Of a DNA stretch of 64,000 nt, positions 42,916 to 53,099 are shown in pieces. The notes below the pieces were generated by a model, which saw only the letters and a program-made list of their open reading frames with translations, was not told the origin of the DNA and did not search any database. Location of the stretch: positions 62,001-126,000 of the forward strand of contig CACALX010000004.1 in NCBI GenBank assembly GCA_902533445.1, written 5' to 3'. This stretch comes from an uncultured Pelagibacteraceae bacterium. GTDB lineage: Bacteria > Pseudomonadota > Alphaproteobacteria > Pelagibacterales > Pelagibacteraceae. Position numbers and translations under genes: made by a program. How positions within the stretch are numbered: position 1 is the first letter of the stretch; every line of letters begins with the position of its first letter.

Positions 42916-42971
42916 TTATATTCAATTGCCTAATTTAGAACAATTTAATATTTTTAAGTTAAATAATAAAA

Positions 42972-43679
42972 ATGCAAACACAAACTATAGCTCTAATTGA
43001 TGATGATAGAAATATACTGACTAGTCTAAGTATTGCTCTAGAAAAAGAGGGTTTCAAAGTTCAGACATATATTGATGGAGAGAGCGCATTAATTGGTCTA
43101 ACTAGAATGCCACCTGATTTAGCAGTTATTGATATTAAAATGCCTAAAATGGATGGAGAAGAATTGCTTAAAAAATTAAGAAAAAAAACTTCTTTGCCAG
43201 TAATATTTTTAACATCCAAAGATGATGAAATTGATGAGTTGCTAGGATTAAAATTAGGTGCAGATGATTTTGTAAAAAAATCTGGGGGATTTTCAATTAA
43301 AGTTTTGATTGAAAGAATAAGAGTTCAATTAAGAAAAAAAGATTCAAACAATACATTAGAAGAAAATAAAAGCTTAATTTCACATGGTAGATTAAAACTT
43401 GACCCATCTCAGCTTGAATGTGAATGGAATGGTAAACAATTACCAGACAAATTAACAACTACTGAATTTTTGATTGTTAAAGAATTAGCTAAAAGACCTG
43501 GGATAATCAAAGAAAGAGCTCAGCTAATGGATATTGCTTACAGAGAAGATACAGATATTGAAGACAGAACTATTGATAGTCACGTCAAAAGAATAAGAAA
43601 AAAATTCAAAAAAGTAGATCCTGATTTTTCAGCTATTGAAACTAGATATGGTAGTGGATATAGATGGAATGTTAGCTGA
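42972..43679 (+). CDS. chvI: Response regulator ChvI
   Basis: OmpR-family response regulator, 235 residues. Receiver domain with acidic residues ALIDDD (7-12) and phospho-acceptor D54 in AVIDIKMPKMDGEE; the ChvI-specific GLKLGADDFVKKSGGFS; and a winged-helix DNA-binding domain ending in RTIDSHVKRIRKKFKK and RYGSGYRWN. Paired with chvG (TGATG overlap). In alphaproteobacteria ChvI-ChvG controls the response to envelope stress or acidity. Identity rests on gene order and these motifs. Confidence 0.93.
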   Translation: MQTQTIALIDDDRNILTSLSIALEKEGFKVQTYIDGESALIGLTRMPPDLAVIDIKMPKMDGEELLKKLRKKTSLPVIFLTSKDDEIDELLGLKLGADDFVKKSGGFSIKVLIERIRVQLRKKDSNNTLEENKSLISHGRLKLDPSQLECEWNGKQLPDKLTTTEFLIVKELAKRPGIIKERAQLMDIAYREDTDIEDRTIDSHVKRIRKKFKKVDPDFSAIETRYGSGYRWNVS

Positions 43680-45220
43680 TGTTTAGTAAATACTTAAAGA
43701 CACTTTCTATACTTAAAAAATTTCTATTTATAAACTTTGTAATATTTACAATTATTAGTTTATTTACACTTATTTATCTTACTAATATTGAACCAAGTTT
43801 ATTAAAAAAAAAATCTGAAGATCATATTAATATTATTAATAATACGACTGATAATATAAAAAGATTGAATATAAAATTTCAGGAAAATGATATTAGAAAA
43901 TTTTTATTTTCTACAAGATTTATTTTTCAAAATTTAGACAGAGTTATTTTCTTTGATAATAAATTAGAATTAATTGGTGATACTGATACCTTAGATCTTG
44001 ATCCAAGATCCTTTTCAACACGATTAGATAAAGTTGAATTTGAAAGTTTGAGTGAAGAAGTCAATGAAGATGAAAACAAAGAAAATAATCTTGGTCAAAA
44101 TAATGAAACAAAGGTTTCATTCAAAGATTTACTTGAAAGGTATAACAATTCAGACAACTATGGAAATTATTATACTTTTACAGAAGATAATTTAAATCAA
44201 TTTAAAGTTACAACAGTTAAAAATGTAAAAAGTGATGAAAATAATTTAGGTTTTATTGTTATCTCAGAAAACGCTAACGAGATTAAGACAGCTATAGATG
44301 AGAGAAGAGCATTTGTAATTAGAACGGCTATATCAGTTGGTTTTGTAATTTTAATTTTTTCTTTCGTACTAAGCAGATATTTTATTAAACCAATTCAAAA
44401 CTTAGTTGGATACACAATTAAAGTAAAAGAAAAAAACCCTGGCAAAACAGGTATTGAAAATTTGAAGAATAGAAATGATGAATTAGGCTTATTATCCAAT
44501 TCAATGGAGGATATGACTAATGAATTGCAAAAACGGATTTCTCATGCAGAAAATTTCTCAACAGATTTAGTTCATGAAATAAGAAATCCACTAGCATCTT
44601 TAAAAAGTGCATCTGAAATTTTAAAAGATACAAAAGATATAAATCAAAGGACTAAGCTTTTAGATATTCTTACTCATGACGTGCAAAGAATTGAAAGATT
44701 AATTACAGATTATTCACAAATGTTAAAAGATGAAGTTGCTCTTAGTAAAGAGCAAATGAAAAAATTAGATATACAACCAATTATCCAATCTGTTGTTGAT
44801 GATTATAACAACATTTATAAATTCAAAAAAAATATAAGTATAAACTATCAAAATGATGGAAAGTCAGAGTATCTAATTAATGGAATAGAAAATAGGATTG
44901 AACAAATCGTTGCAAATTTACTAGATAACTCTATTTCATTTAGTGAGGATGGTAGTGAGGTAATTGTGAATGTTTCAAATGGAATAGAAAAAAAAATTAT
45001 AGTTAAAATTTTAGATGAAGGACAAGGATTTAAAGAGAAAGATACATCAAAAATTTTTAATCGTTTTTACAGCAATAGACCAGAAAATTTTGGTGAACAT
45101 TCAGGATTAGGTCTGAATATTGTAAAAAATTTAGTCGAGCTCCATGATGGAAAAATTGAAGCATCCAATAGATTAGATAAGCAAGGAGCAATGATAGAAA
45201 TAAAATTTCCTAGTTTGTAA
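43679..45220 (+). CDS. chvG: Sensor histidine kinase ChvG
   Basis: Inner-membrane histidine kinase, 513 residues. Membrane segments at about 14-36 and 212-232 enclose a periplasmic sensor region of about 175 residues; HAMP domain about 233-290; phospho-acceptor H299 in STDLVHEIRNPLASLKSA; and a HATPase domain with ANLLDNSISFS, LDEGQGF and GLGLNIVKNLVELH. Co-translated with chvI. In rhizobia the kinase is followed by hprK and PTS genes; here ahcY follows directly. Confidence 0.93.
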   Translation: MFSKYLKTLSILKKFLFINFVIFTIISLFTLIYLTNIEPSLLKKKSEDHINIINNTTDNIKRLNIKFQENDIRKFLFSTRFIFQNLDRVIFFDNKLELIGDTDTLDLDPRSFSTRLDKVEFESLSEEVNEDENKENNLGQNNETKVSFKDLLERYNNSDNYGNYYTFTEDNLNQFKVTTVKNVKSDENNLGFIVISENANEIKTAIDERRAFVIRTAISVGFVILIFSFVLSRYFIKPIQNLVGYTIKVKEKNPGKTGIENLKNRNDELGLLSNSMEDMTNELQKRISHAENFSTDLVHEIRNPLASLKSASEILKDTKDINQRTKLLDILTHDVQRIERLITDYSQMLKDEVALSKEQMKKLDIQPIIQSVVDDYNNIYKFKKNISINYQNDGKSEYLINGIENRIEQIVANLLDNSISFSEDGSEVIVNVSNGIEKKIIVKILDEGQGFKEKDTSKIFNRFYSNRPENFGEHSGLGLNIVKNLVELHDGKIEASNRLDKQGAMIEIKFPSL

Positions 45221-45227
45221 TCTTTAG

Positions 45228-45255
45228 TTGATAAAATAGAACTTAACTGTATAAA
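45228..45255 (+). promoter_or_regulatory. ahcY promoter
   Basis: TTGATA (45228-45233), 16-base spacer, TATAAA (45250-45255), ending seven bases before the ahcY ATG at 45263. Predicted start coincides with the start codon and no ribosome site is present. No SAM- or SAH-type riboswitch fits in the 42-base gap. Confidence 0.5.
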
Positions 45256-45262
45256 GCTCGCT

Positions 45263-46549
45263 ATGGATGATTTTAAAGTAAAAGATATTTCTCAAGCTGA
45301 ATTTGGAAGAAAAGAAATTTCTATCGCGGAAAGTGAAATGCCTGGTTTAATGGCATTAAGAGAAGAATATTCAAAAGAAAAACCTTTAAAAGGTGCTAGA
45401 ATTATTGGATGTCTTCATATGACTATCCAAACAGCAGTCTTAATTGAGACATTAGTAGATCTTGGAGCGGAAGTAAGATGGTCATCTTGCAATATATTTT
45501 CTACACAAGACCATGCAGCAGCAGCAATAGCAAAAGCTGGAACTCCTGTTTATGCATGGAAAGGTGAAACAGAAGAAGAGTACTTATGGTGTATTAAACA
45601 AACAATAGTTGGAAAACCTGATTGGAAACCTAACATGTTATTAGATGATGGGGGAGATTTAACTGCCATCATGCACAATGAATACAAAGATTTAATGAAA
45701 GATATAAAAGGTGTTTCAGAGGAGACTACAACTGGAATTAAAGCATTAAATAAAATGGAGAAAGATAATTCTCTATTAGTTCCAGCAATAAACGTTAATG
45801 ACTCTGTAACGAAATCTAAATTTGATAACTTATATGGATGTAGAGAAAGTTTAGTTGACGGTATCAGAAGAGCTACTGATGTTATGATGTCGGGTAAAAT
45901 TGCAATAGTTGCTGGTTTTGGTGACGTTGGAAAAGGAAGTGCCGCATCTTTAAGACAAAGTGGTGCTAGAGTTCTTGTTACTGAAGCAGATCCTATTTGC
46001 GCACTTCAGGCAGCAATGGAAGGTTATGAAGTAGTTTTAATGGAAGAAGCCATTAATAGAGCAGACATAGTTGTTACAGCAACTGGAAATAAAGATATAG
46101 TTACAGCTGATCATATGAGAGACATGAAAGATAGAGCAATCTTATGCAATATTGGACATTTCGATAATGAAATTCAAGTTGAGGCATTGAAAAATTATAA
46201 ATGGACGGAAGTTAAGCCCCAAGTACACGAAATCGAATTACCAAGTGGAAAAAGAATTATCCTTTTAGCTGAGGGAAGATTAGTTAATTTAGGTTGTGCA
46301 ACGGGACACCCAAGTTTCGTAATGAGCGCATCTTTTACTAATCAAGTAATTGCTCAAATAGAACTTTGGCATAATCATAAAAATTATGAAAATAAAGTTT
46401 ATGTTTTACCCAAGCACTTAGATGAAAAAGTAGCAACATTACATTTGAAAAAAGTTGGGGCTAAATTAACAAAATTATCAAAAGAACAAGCAGATTACAT
46501 AAGTGTTGGAACAGAAGGCCCATTCAAACCTGATGCCTATCGCTATTAA
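45263..46549 (+). CDS. ahcY: Adenosylhomocysteinase
   Basis: SAH hydrolase, splitting S-adenosylhomocysteine to adenosine and homocysteine and so relieving product inhibition of methyltransferases. 428 residues; N-terminal [42 protein letters not shown], the NAD-binding [30 protein letters not shown] and the C-terminal PFKPDAYRY, all invariant in the family. Homocysteine produced here feeds methionine synthesis. Its end overlaps the probable start of tsaE. Confidence 0.98.
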   Translation: MDDFKVKDISQAEFGRKEISIAESEMPGLMALREEYSKEKPLKGARIIGCLHMTIQTAVLIETLVDLGAEVRWSSCNIFSTQDHAAAAIAKAGTPVYAWKGETEEEYLWCIKQTIVGKPDWKPNMLLDDGGDLTAIMHNEYKDLMKDIKGVSEETTTGIKALNKMEKDNSLLVPAINVNDSVTKSKFDNLYGCRESLVDGIRRATDVMMSGKIAIVAGFGDVGKGSAASLRQSGARVLVTEADPICALQAAMEGYEVVLMEEAINRADIVVTATGNKDIVTADHMRDMKDRAILCNIGHFDNEIQVEALKNYKWTEVKPQVHEIELPSGKRIILLAEGRLVNLGCATGHPSFVMSASFTNQVIAQIELWHNHKNYENKVYVLPKHLDEKVATLHLKKVGAKLTKLSKEQADYISVGTEGPFKPDAYRY

Positions 46550-46985
46550 AAATAGCAAGATCGATATAAGTTCAGAAGAAACAACAAAAGTTTTAGCAGA
46601 AAGTTTTAAAAATTTTTTACAAGGTGGAGAAATTTTATTTTTGTATGGTGAAATGGGTGTGGGTAAAACTACATTTATAAAATACTTGATTAATGAATTT
46701 CAAAAAAGTTCAGATTTTCCAATTACAGAAGTTTCAAGTCCAACATTTAATTTATTAAATGAATATCAAGTAGGTCCCAAGAAGATAAAACATTACGATT
46801 TATTTAGGATTAAAAATAAAAGAGATACTAATGATCTAAACATATTTGAAAAAGATAATAATTTAATTACTTTTGTTGAGTGGCCAGAGTTAGTTAAAGA
46901 TATTCAGGAAAAAGTAATTGTATTAAAATTTAACTATGAAAATGAGCTAAATAATAGAAGTGTTGAAATCACAGGCATTGATTAA
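46533..46985 (+). CDS. tsaE: tRNA threonylcarbamoyladenosine synthesis ATPase TsaE
   Basis: P-loop ATPase required with TsaB/TsaD to make t6A37 in tRNA. About 150 residues from ATG 46533: Walker [27 protein letters not shown] and the HYDLFRI-type motif, and FVEWPE near the end, all family signatures. The open frame begins at GTG 46503, but ATG 46533 gives the usual length; it overlaps ahcY by 17 bases. Followed by amgK and murU in the common alphaproteobacterial order. Confidence 0.93.
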   Translation: MPIAIKNSKIDISSEETTKVLAESFKNFLQGGEILFLYGEMGVGKTTFIKYLINEFQKSSDFPITEVSSPTFNLLNEYQVGPKKIKHYDLFRIKNKRDTNDLNIFEKDNNLITFVEWPELVKDIQEKVIVLKFNYENELNNRSVEITGID

Positions 46986-46997
46986 GAATATACTAGA

Positions 46998-47939
46998 ATG
47001 AAAAATTCAAAAGATTTGCAAAAAATTAAAGGGGATGCATCATTTAGAACATTTTATAGAAGTAAAAAAAATAACTCTATATTTGTTTATGCAAAAAAAG
47101 AAAAAGAGAAAAATTTATTAATTTATGATGCGGTCAACAAAATTTTAATAAAAAATAGTATTTCCGCACCAAATCTGATTAGCCATGATTATAAAAAAAA
47201 CTTCATTGAAATTCAGGATTTCGGAAATGTCACATTATTTAAAATTTTAAAAAATAAAAAAAAAAATAAGTATTTATTTTTTAAAAATATTATTCACACA
47301 CTTAATAAATTACAAAGTATAAAAACTAAAAAGATAAAAAATTTTTTAAATCAAAATTACAAACTTGAATTATATAAAAATAAAATTTTATATAATGAAG
47401 CAAAACTTTTTAGTGACTGGTATGTTGAAAAAAAATTAAATAAAAATAAATCTTTATTCAAAAAAAAATTTAAAAACGAGATAAATAAATTATTATCTAA
47501 ACTTAATAATAAAAACGTTACTTTTGTACATCGGGATTTTCATGTTTCCAATTTAATGTATTTTAATAATCAAATTGGCTTAATTGACAATCAAGACGCT
47601 CTTATTGGAAATAAAGCTTATGATTTAGCATCATTGATAGATGATGTTAGATTTAAAACTAATAACAGATTAAAAAAAAAGATTTTTGATTATTACATAA
47701 AAACCAATAAAAAAATTAACTTAATTAAATTTAAACAAGACTTTGAAATACTATCAGTTCTAAGAAATTTAAAAATCATTGGAATTTTCACAAGGCTTGC
47801 TTATAGAGATAATAAAAAAAAATATATTCAATTAATCCCTTATGCATGGGAAATGATAGATTACAGATTAAAACAGAATAAGATTTTTAAGGATTTAAAA
47901 TTATTTTTAAAAAATAATTTTCCAGAATTTATCAATTAA
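46998..47939 (+). CDS. amgK: Sugar kinase of the AmgK type (murein recycling)
   Basis: Aminoglycoside-phosphotransferase-fold kinase, 313 residues. Catalytic loop VHRDFHVSNLMY with the base aspartate, and Mg-binding IDNQDALIGNKAYDLASL, both of the APH/choline-kinase fold. In Pseudomonas and Caulobacter AmgK phosphorylates MurNAc/GlcNAc at C1, and MurU then makes UDP-MurNAc; the adjacent murU gene supports the same role. Very lysine- and asparagine-rich, reflecting the AT bias. Four bases separate it from murU (the next ATG at 47943). Confidence 0.85.
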   Translation: MKNSKDLQKIKGDASFRTFYRSKKNNSIFVYAKKEKEKNLLIYDAVNKILIKNSISAPNLISHDYKKNFIEIQDFGNVTLFKILKNKKKNKYLFFKNIIHTLNKLQSIKTKKIKNFLNQNYKLELYKNKILYNEAKLFSDWYVEKKLNKNKSLFKKKFKNEINKLLSKLNNKNVTFVHRDFHVSNLMYFNNQIGLIDNQDALIGNKAYDLASLIDDVRFKTNNRLKKKIFDYYIKTNKKINLIKFKQDFEILSVLRNLKIIGIFTRLAYRDNKKKYIQLIPYAWEMIDYRLKQNKIFKDLKLFLKNNFPEFIN

Positions 47940-47942
47940 ATT

Positions 47943-48632
47943 ATGAAAATAAATACAGCGTTAATATTATGTGCAGGATATGGAAAAAGATTAAACCCAA
48001 TCACATTAGATAAACCCAAACCATTGTTAGAGTTAAATAATGTAACAATGTTAGAAAAATGCATCCGATTGATTAAAGGTTTGGGAATTAAGAAAATTTT
48101 AATAAATTCATTTTATTTAAAAGATCATTTTCCAAAATTTTTTAAAGATAACAATTTTGATGTTGATATTGAAATTATAGAAGATGGAAAAGAAATTCTA
48201 GATACTGGGGGTGGTATTTTAAATTTAATTAAGCATTCTAATGAAGATGATTTTATAGTTTTTAATCCTGATACTGTTTGGACAAAAGAGTATTTTAATG
48301 AAATTAATAAAATGGAAGAGTTATATTTTAGTGAACAATTAAAAAATATTCTTTTATTAGTAAACAACAATTTAAGTTTTGATAAAAATTTAAAGGGTGA
48401 TTTCAAATTAGAAAATAATCTTATTACTAAGGAATTAGATAAAAATTATATCTACATCGGCTGTCAGATAATAAGTAAAAAATTGTTTAAAAATGAAACT
48501 AGTGAAAAGTTTTCAATCTCTAAAATTTGGGACAAATTGATTGATACCAAAGATTTACATGGATATGAAAGCAAACAAAATTTTTATCATTTAACTAATT
48601 TGGAAATCTTCAAAAAACTAAAAGATCTTTAG
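47943..48632 (+). CDS. murU: MurU-type nucleotidyltransferase
   Basis: Sugar-1-phosphate uridylyltransferase of the MurU family, 229 residues. LILCAGYGKRLNPITLDKPKPLLELNN carries the G-x-G-x-R/K nucleotide loop and the PKPL motif; FNPDTVW holds the Mg-binding aspartate. With AmgK it would return MurNAc to UDP-MurNAc, bypassing MurA-fosfomycin-sensitive de novo synthesis, as shown for Pseudomonas. Its 3' end overlaps the convergent gpmA by 23 bases, the largest tail-to-tail overlap here. Confidence 0.87.
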   Translation: MKINTALILCAGYGKRLNPITLDKPKPLLELNNVTMLEKCIRLIKGLGIKKILINSFYLKDHFPKFFKDNNFDVDIEIIEDGKEILDTGGGILNLIKHSNEDDFIVFNPDTVWTKEYFNEINKMEELYFSEQLKNILLLVNNNLSFDKNLKGDFKLENNLITKELDKNYIYIGCQIISKKLFKNETSEKFSISKIWDKLIDTKDLHGYESKQNFYHLTNLEIFKKLKDL

Positions 48633-49320
48633 CTCTATCAGAGTCTAAATATTTAGCACTTAAAACTTTTTTATCTCCATTTACTTCAATGAGTAAAGGA
48701 TTACCCGTTGGTATTTCTAATTTTGAAATTACATCATTATCCAAATTAAATAGGTACTTACAAAGAGCTCTAATTGAATTTCCATGTGCAGATATTAAAA
48801 TATTTTTATCATTTATGATTTCAATTTTCTTTTTGTAAAAATCTATTACTCTTTCATAAGTGTCTTTTAGAGACTCTGTGCTAGGTATTTTATCTTCAGG
48901 AATATTTTTATAAATTTCTAGATTAGATGGATGATATGGATTTTGTTTATCTAGAGGATCGGGTCTTAAATCCCAAGACCTTCTAAATTGATGTACCTTA
49001 TTTTCCCCCAATTTTACCTTCATTTCGTCTTTGTTAAGACCAGTAAGTGCACCATAATGTCTTTCGTTTAATTCCCATGCCTCACTAGGAACTTTATTGT
49101 CCTTTAATTCTCCTTGAATTATTTTTAATGTATTTTTGGCTCTTAATTGAACAGATGAGAAATAAAGATCTATTGTAAGGTTGTTTATATTAATTAATTC
49201 ACCTGCTTTTTTTGCTTCAGATTTGCCATTTTCTGTCAAATCAACATCTACCCATCCTGTGAATTTTTTTTCTAAATTCCAAACACTTTGACCGTGTCTA
49301 ACTAAAACTAAATAACTCAT
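48610..49320 (-). CDS. gpmA: Phosphoglycerate mutase (2,3-BPG dependent)
   Basis: dPGM interconverting 3- and 2-phosphoglycerate in glycolysis/gluconeogenesis. 236 residues: LVRHGQSVWNLEKKFTGW with the phospho-histidine, LNERHYGALTGLNK, and the second catalytic histidine in SAHGNSIRAL. AAGGTG lies shortly upstream of ATG 49320 as a ribosome site. Overlaps murU by 23 bases tail to tail. Confidence 0.96.
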   Translation of the reverse strand: MSYLVLVRHGQSVWNLEKKFTGWVDVDLTENGKSEAKKAGELININNLTIDLYFSSVQLRAKNTLKIIQGELKDNKVPSEAWELNERHYGALTGLNKDEMKVKLGENKVHQFRRSWDLRPDPLDKQNPYHPSNLEIYKNIPEDKIPSTESLKDTYERVIDFYKKKIEIINDKNILISAHGNSIRALCKYLFNLDNDVISKLEIPTGNPLLIEVNGDKKVLSAKYLDSDRAKDLLVF

Positions 49321-49364
49321 CTTTCACCTTTTAAATTAATTTGATAAATAAAACTACAAGATTA

Positions 49365-49976
49365 ATGAAATATTTTTTTCAAAAATATAAATATTTTTTT
49401 TTATTATTTATATTTATTTTACTTTCTTCTTGCTCATCAATTCCATCTAATACCGCAGATAGTTGCTCAATATTTAATGAAAGATATCTTTGGTATAAGC
49501 ATGCTAAAAAAGCAGAAGCAAAGTGGGGTACACCAGTGTATTTACAATTAGCTATAATAAAGATGGAATCTAGCTTTGATAGGTTGGCAAAACCTCCAAG
49601 ACAAAAAATATTCAAAGTTATACCTTACAAAAGACCTTCTAGTTCTTTTGGATATTCTCAAGCAGTCAAAGGTACTTGGAAACAATACAAAGAAGAAACT
49701 GGAAATAAATTTGCAACAAGAACAAGATTTAAAGATAGTGTAGATTTTATTGGTTGGTATACAAACAAAACTGAGAAAATTTTAAAAGTTTCAAAGAAAG
49801 ATGCTTTTAGACAATATGTTGCATACCATGAGGGTTGGGGGAATTATAAAAATTATAAAAAAAATAACAAGGTTATTAATTTAGCTAAAAGAGTTGAGAA
49901 ACAGTCTAATATTTACAAAAAACAATTATCAGATTGTAAAAATAAATTAACTACAAGTAAGTATATTGTTTTTTAA
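49365..49976 (+). CDS. Lytic transglycosylase (SLT) lipoprotein
   Basis: Small predicted murein lytic transglycosylase, about 203 residues. From ATG 49365 (MKYFFQKYKYF) it has a hydrophobic signal and a lipobox-like SSC at about residue 24; the SLT domain has the catalytic Glu in IIKMESSFDR, then SSFGYSQAVKGTW and AYHEGWGNY. The open frame extends to TTG 49341, less likely. No LysM or other binding domain. Probably cuts glycan strands at the outer-membrane side; products could be taken up by AmpG. Confidence 0.85.
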   Translation: MKYFFQKYKYFFLLFIFILLSSCSSIPSNTADSCSIFNERYLWYKHAKKAEAKWGTPVYLQLAIIKMESSFDRLAKPPRQKIFKVIPYKRPSSSFGYSQAVKGTWKQYKEETGNKFATRTRFKDSVDFIGWYTNKTEKILKVSKKDAFRQYVAYHEGWGNYKNYKKNNKVINLAKRVEKQSNIYKKQLSDCKNKLTTSKYIVF

Positions 49977-52900
49977 TTTAATTGTTTTTTCAGCTCTATA
50001 TCTACGGCATCAATCCGCTTAGTATTTTTTGCTAACGCCAAATACATTGTAGGAGTTACATATAGAGTAAAGAATGTTGATATAATCATTCCACCCAAAA
50101 TAGTTGCACCAACAGCCAATCTTGATCCTTCACCAGCACCAGGACCTATATTTCCGATAACCAAAGGTATCATTGCAATCATGGTACTTAATGATGTCAT
50201 TATGATAGGTCTTATTCTTAGTTTACAAGCTCTCAATACTGCTTCTTGAATTTTAACACCTGTTGTTCTTATTTGGTTAGCGTAATCGACGATTAAAATA
50301 CTATTCTTCGTTGAAATACCAATAAGAATAATTAAGGCAATTTGTGAAAATATATTTACTGAACTATTTAAGAATAAAATAAATACAAGACCACCAAATA
50401 CAGCTAAAGGAACCGTCAAAATAATTATGAAAGGGTGTATAAAAGAATTGAATGTTGCTGCCATTACCAGATAAGCAGTCAATAAAGCTAAAGCAAAAAT
50501 TAAATATATTTCATTTGTAGTTTCTTTTAGTTCTTCTGATTTTCCTTTCCAGGTAATTTGGTTCTGAGGTGCAACTTTTAACATTACATCTTCTAAATAT
50601 TTAACAGCTTCAGTTAGAGTGTAATTTTCTGATAGTGCAGCCGAAATTGTAACTGCTCTTTGTCGATTATATCTTGGTAATACTTCAGCAGTTCCTTTTT
50701 CCTCAAATTCTACAAGACTTGCGACAGAAACCAATTTTCCTGTAGTTTCTGATCTTACAAATATTTTTGATAAACCATCTTGATCACGTCTATCAGCCAA
50801 GTATTGCTGTAAGATAATTGGATATTCTCTACCTTCCTTACTAAATGAAGTAACTCTTTTTCCACCATATAGTGTTTCAAGAGTTCTTCCAATATTCTCA
50901 GTAGATACTCCTAAGTCATTAGCTCTATTTTTGTTAGTAATTAATTTTACTTCAGGTTTGTTTTTCGTGTAATCACTCTCAATTCTAGACATGTTTCTAT
51001 TTTTTCTTAATTCTCTAAGAACATTATTTTGTATTTCTTCTAACTCCTCGTAACTTGAACCATAAATAACCATTTGAACTGGTTTATTGTAACTCGAAAC
51101 TCTTATTCCTTGTGGAGATATTGGAAATGCAAAAGTTTCTGGAACAGAAACCACTTGTCCAATAGCCTCTCTTAATACAGTTTGACTATTTTTTTCTCTA
51201 TTTTTCCATTCATCAAGCAAAGCAATAATAATGAACGAGTTATAAGATGTTGCAGATCTTCCAAAGCCAGGAACTCTCATGATTAGTCTTTGATATGGGC
51301 TATCTTCTGCTTGTAACAGTTTTAGTATTCTACCTTCTATTATTTGAGCTTTTTCTTGAGTGTACTCAAATGAACTACCCTCATCTGTTGATCCTATAAT
51401 TAAATAAGACCCTCTATCTTCTATGGGTAATAACTCTTTTTTCGAAAAATTAAACAGATATGCAGATGCTAAAATAATAAAAATAATAAATATCGAAATT
51501 GTTTTCTGCTTATTTATCCAATACTTAAGTGAGTTAATGTAAAATTCTGTAAAAGATTTAAATGAATTATTAAATTTTTTAACTAAGAAATTAATTTTTT
51601 CTTTTTTATTTAAAAATTTACTTCCAAGCATAGGTGAAAGAGTTAATGCAACAAATGATGATACAACAATTGAAAATGATAATGCAATTGCGGTCTCTTT
51701 AAATAATGTCCCAGATATTCCTTTTATGAAAATCAACGGCAAGAATACTGCAACCAAAATTAAAGTAGTTGCAATGATAGCAAAGGTAATTTGTTTTGAA
51801 CCTTTATAGGCAGCAACTAATGGTGTTTCACCATTTTCTATTCTCGTATAAATAGCATCAGTCATAATAACAGAGTCGTCAGTAATTATTCCTATTGCTA
51901 GAATAAAACTTAATAATACAAAAATATTTATAGATAGATCAAAAATATATAATCCAAGAAATGAACCAATTAAACTTACAGGCAAAGCTACAGCAGGTAC
52001 AATGACTGCTTTAAGATTACCAAGAAAAAGATAAATTATTAAAACTACTAAGACAAAAGCAATAATTAAACTTTTGTATACTTCTTCGATTGCAGCACCA
52101 ATATATGTTGCTCTATTAAATGCTATTTCTAAATTTAGCCCATCCGGGAGCGATTTATTTAATTCTTTTATTTTAGCTTTAATTTGATTTGATAACTCTA
52201 CTGTTGAAGCACCACTTTTAGCATATATACCAATTCCTACAGTTTTTAAGTTAAGTGCATTTTTACTTTGTGCTTTGAATAATGTTTTTTCTGAAACAGG
52301 TCCAAATTCTATATTTGCAACATCAGAAAGTATGACTACTTTGTCTTTATTTTTTCTAAGAGGAAGTTGCTTTATAGTATCTATATTTGAATAAGACTTA
52401 TCTATATTTAAAGTTAAATCTTTATTATTTGCTTCTAATGTACCAGCAGGAATATTAAGATTTTCATTTCTTAAAGCTCTTTCAACTTCTTGAATTGTAA
52501 GGTTGTTGGCTGCCAATTTAATGGGGTCTATCCAAACCCTCACACTAAGCTCTCTTAGTCCACCAACTAAGATCCTCCCAACATTTGGAACACTTGAAAA
52601 AGCGTCTATTAGATACCTTTCAGCATAATCTCCAAGATCAAGGTCGTTCCATGTAGGTGATGTGAGAGCTACCCACATAGTAGTTGTGAAACCTGCTGCT
52701 TGTTTTAGAATTTGGGGTGGATTAGACTCGCTAGGTAAATTATCAACAACACGAGCAACTCTTTCTCTAATATCATTCGCTGCATCGTCTAAATCAATAT
52801 CTGTATTAAATTGTATGTTAATTCTACTTCTTCCATTTAAAGAACTAGAGTCTATGTTTTTAATACCTTCTGCACCACCTATAACATCTTCAAGTTTTTG

Positions 52901-53095
52901 AGTTATTTCTTCATCAACAATTTCTGCTGATGCTGATTTATAATCAGTTTGAACTTGAACGACGGGGGGCTGTATTCCATCTGGAAGTTCTCGAACTGGT
53001 AGCTCCGCAAAAACAAATATTCCAAAAATAATTAGAATTAATGACATTACCCAAGCAACAACAGGTCGTTTAATACTAACTTCGGTTATATACAT
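49973..53095 (-). CDS. RND-family efflux pump inner-membrane transporter
   Basis: HAE-1/AcrB-like proton antiporter, 1040 residues. N-terminal MYITEVSIKRPVVAWVMSLIL, twelve membrane segments in two sets separated by large periplasmic loops, and the proton-relay acidic pair in TM4 (GIITDDSVIMTDA). The second half has GISTKNSILIVDYAN and RPIIMTSLSTMIAMIPL. Partner is the membrane fusion protein just upstream; no outer-membrane channel gene is nearby. The substrate cannot be predicted; drug/bile-like hydrophobic compounds are usual in this family. Confidence 0.92.
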   Translation of the reverse strand: MYITEVSIKRPVVAWVMSLILIIFGIFVFAELPVRELPDGIQPPVVQVQTDYKSASAEIVDEEITQKLEDVIGGAEGIKNIDSSSLNGRSRINIQFNTDIDLDDAANDIRERVARVVDNLPSESNPPQILKQAAGFTTTMWVALTSPTWNDLDLGDYAERYLIDAFSSVPNVGRILVGGLRELSVRVWIDPIKLAANNLTIQEVERALRNENLNIPAGTLEANNKDLTLNIDKSYSNIDTIKQLPLRKNKDKVVILSDVANIEFGPVSEKTLFKAQSKNALNLKTVGIGIYAKSGASTVELSNQIKAKIKELNKSLPDGLNLEIAFNRATYIGAAIEEVYKSLIIAFVLVVLIIYLFLGNLKAVIVPAVALPVSLIGSFLGLYIFDLSINIFVLLSFILAIGIITDDSVIMTDAIYTRIENGETPLVAAYKGSKQITFAIIATTLILVAVFLPLIFIKGISGTLFKETAIALSFSIVVSSFVALTLSPMLGSKFLNKKEKINFLVKKFNNSFKSFTEFYINSLKYWINKQKTISIFIIFIILASAYLFNFSKKELLPIEDRGSYLIIGSTDEGSSFEYTQEKAQIIEGRILKLLQAEDSPYQRLIMRVPGFGRSATSYNSFIIIALLDEWKNREKNSQTVLREAIGQVVSVPETFAFPISPQGIRVSSYNKPVQMVIYGSSYEELEEIQNNVLRELRKNRNMSRIESDYTKNKPEVKLITNKNRANDLGVSTENIGRTLETLYGGKRVTSFSKEGREYPIILQQYLADRRDQDGLSKIFVRSETTGKLVSVASLVEFEEKGTAEVLPRYNRQRAVTISAALSENYTLTEAVKYLEDVMLKVAPQNQITWKGKSEELKETTNEIYLIFALALLTAYLVMAATFNSFIHPFIIILTVPLAVFGGLVFILFLNSSVNIFSQIALIILIGISTKNSILIVDYANQIRTTGVKIQEAVLRACKLRIRPIIMTSLSTMIAMIPLVIGNIGPGAGEGSRLAVGATILGGMIISTFFTLYVTPTMYLALAKNTKRIDAVDIELKKQLN

Positions 53096-53099
53096 TTAA

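Noticed and set aside
45221-45262. SAM or SAH riboswitch before ahcY
   Set aside because: The gap is 42 bases and the promoter ends seven bases before the ATG, so no aptamer fits.
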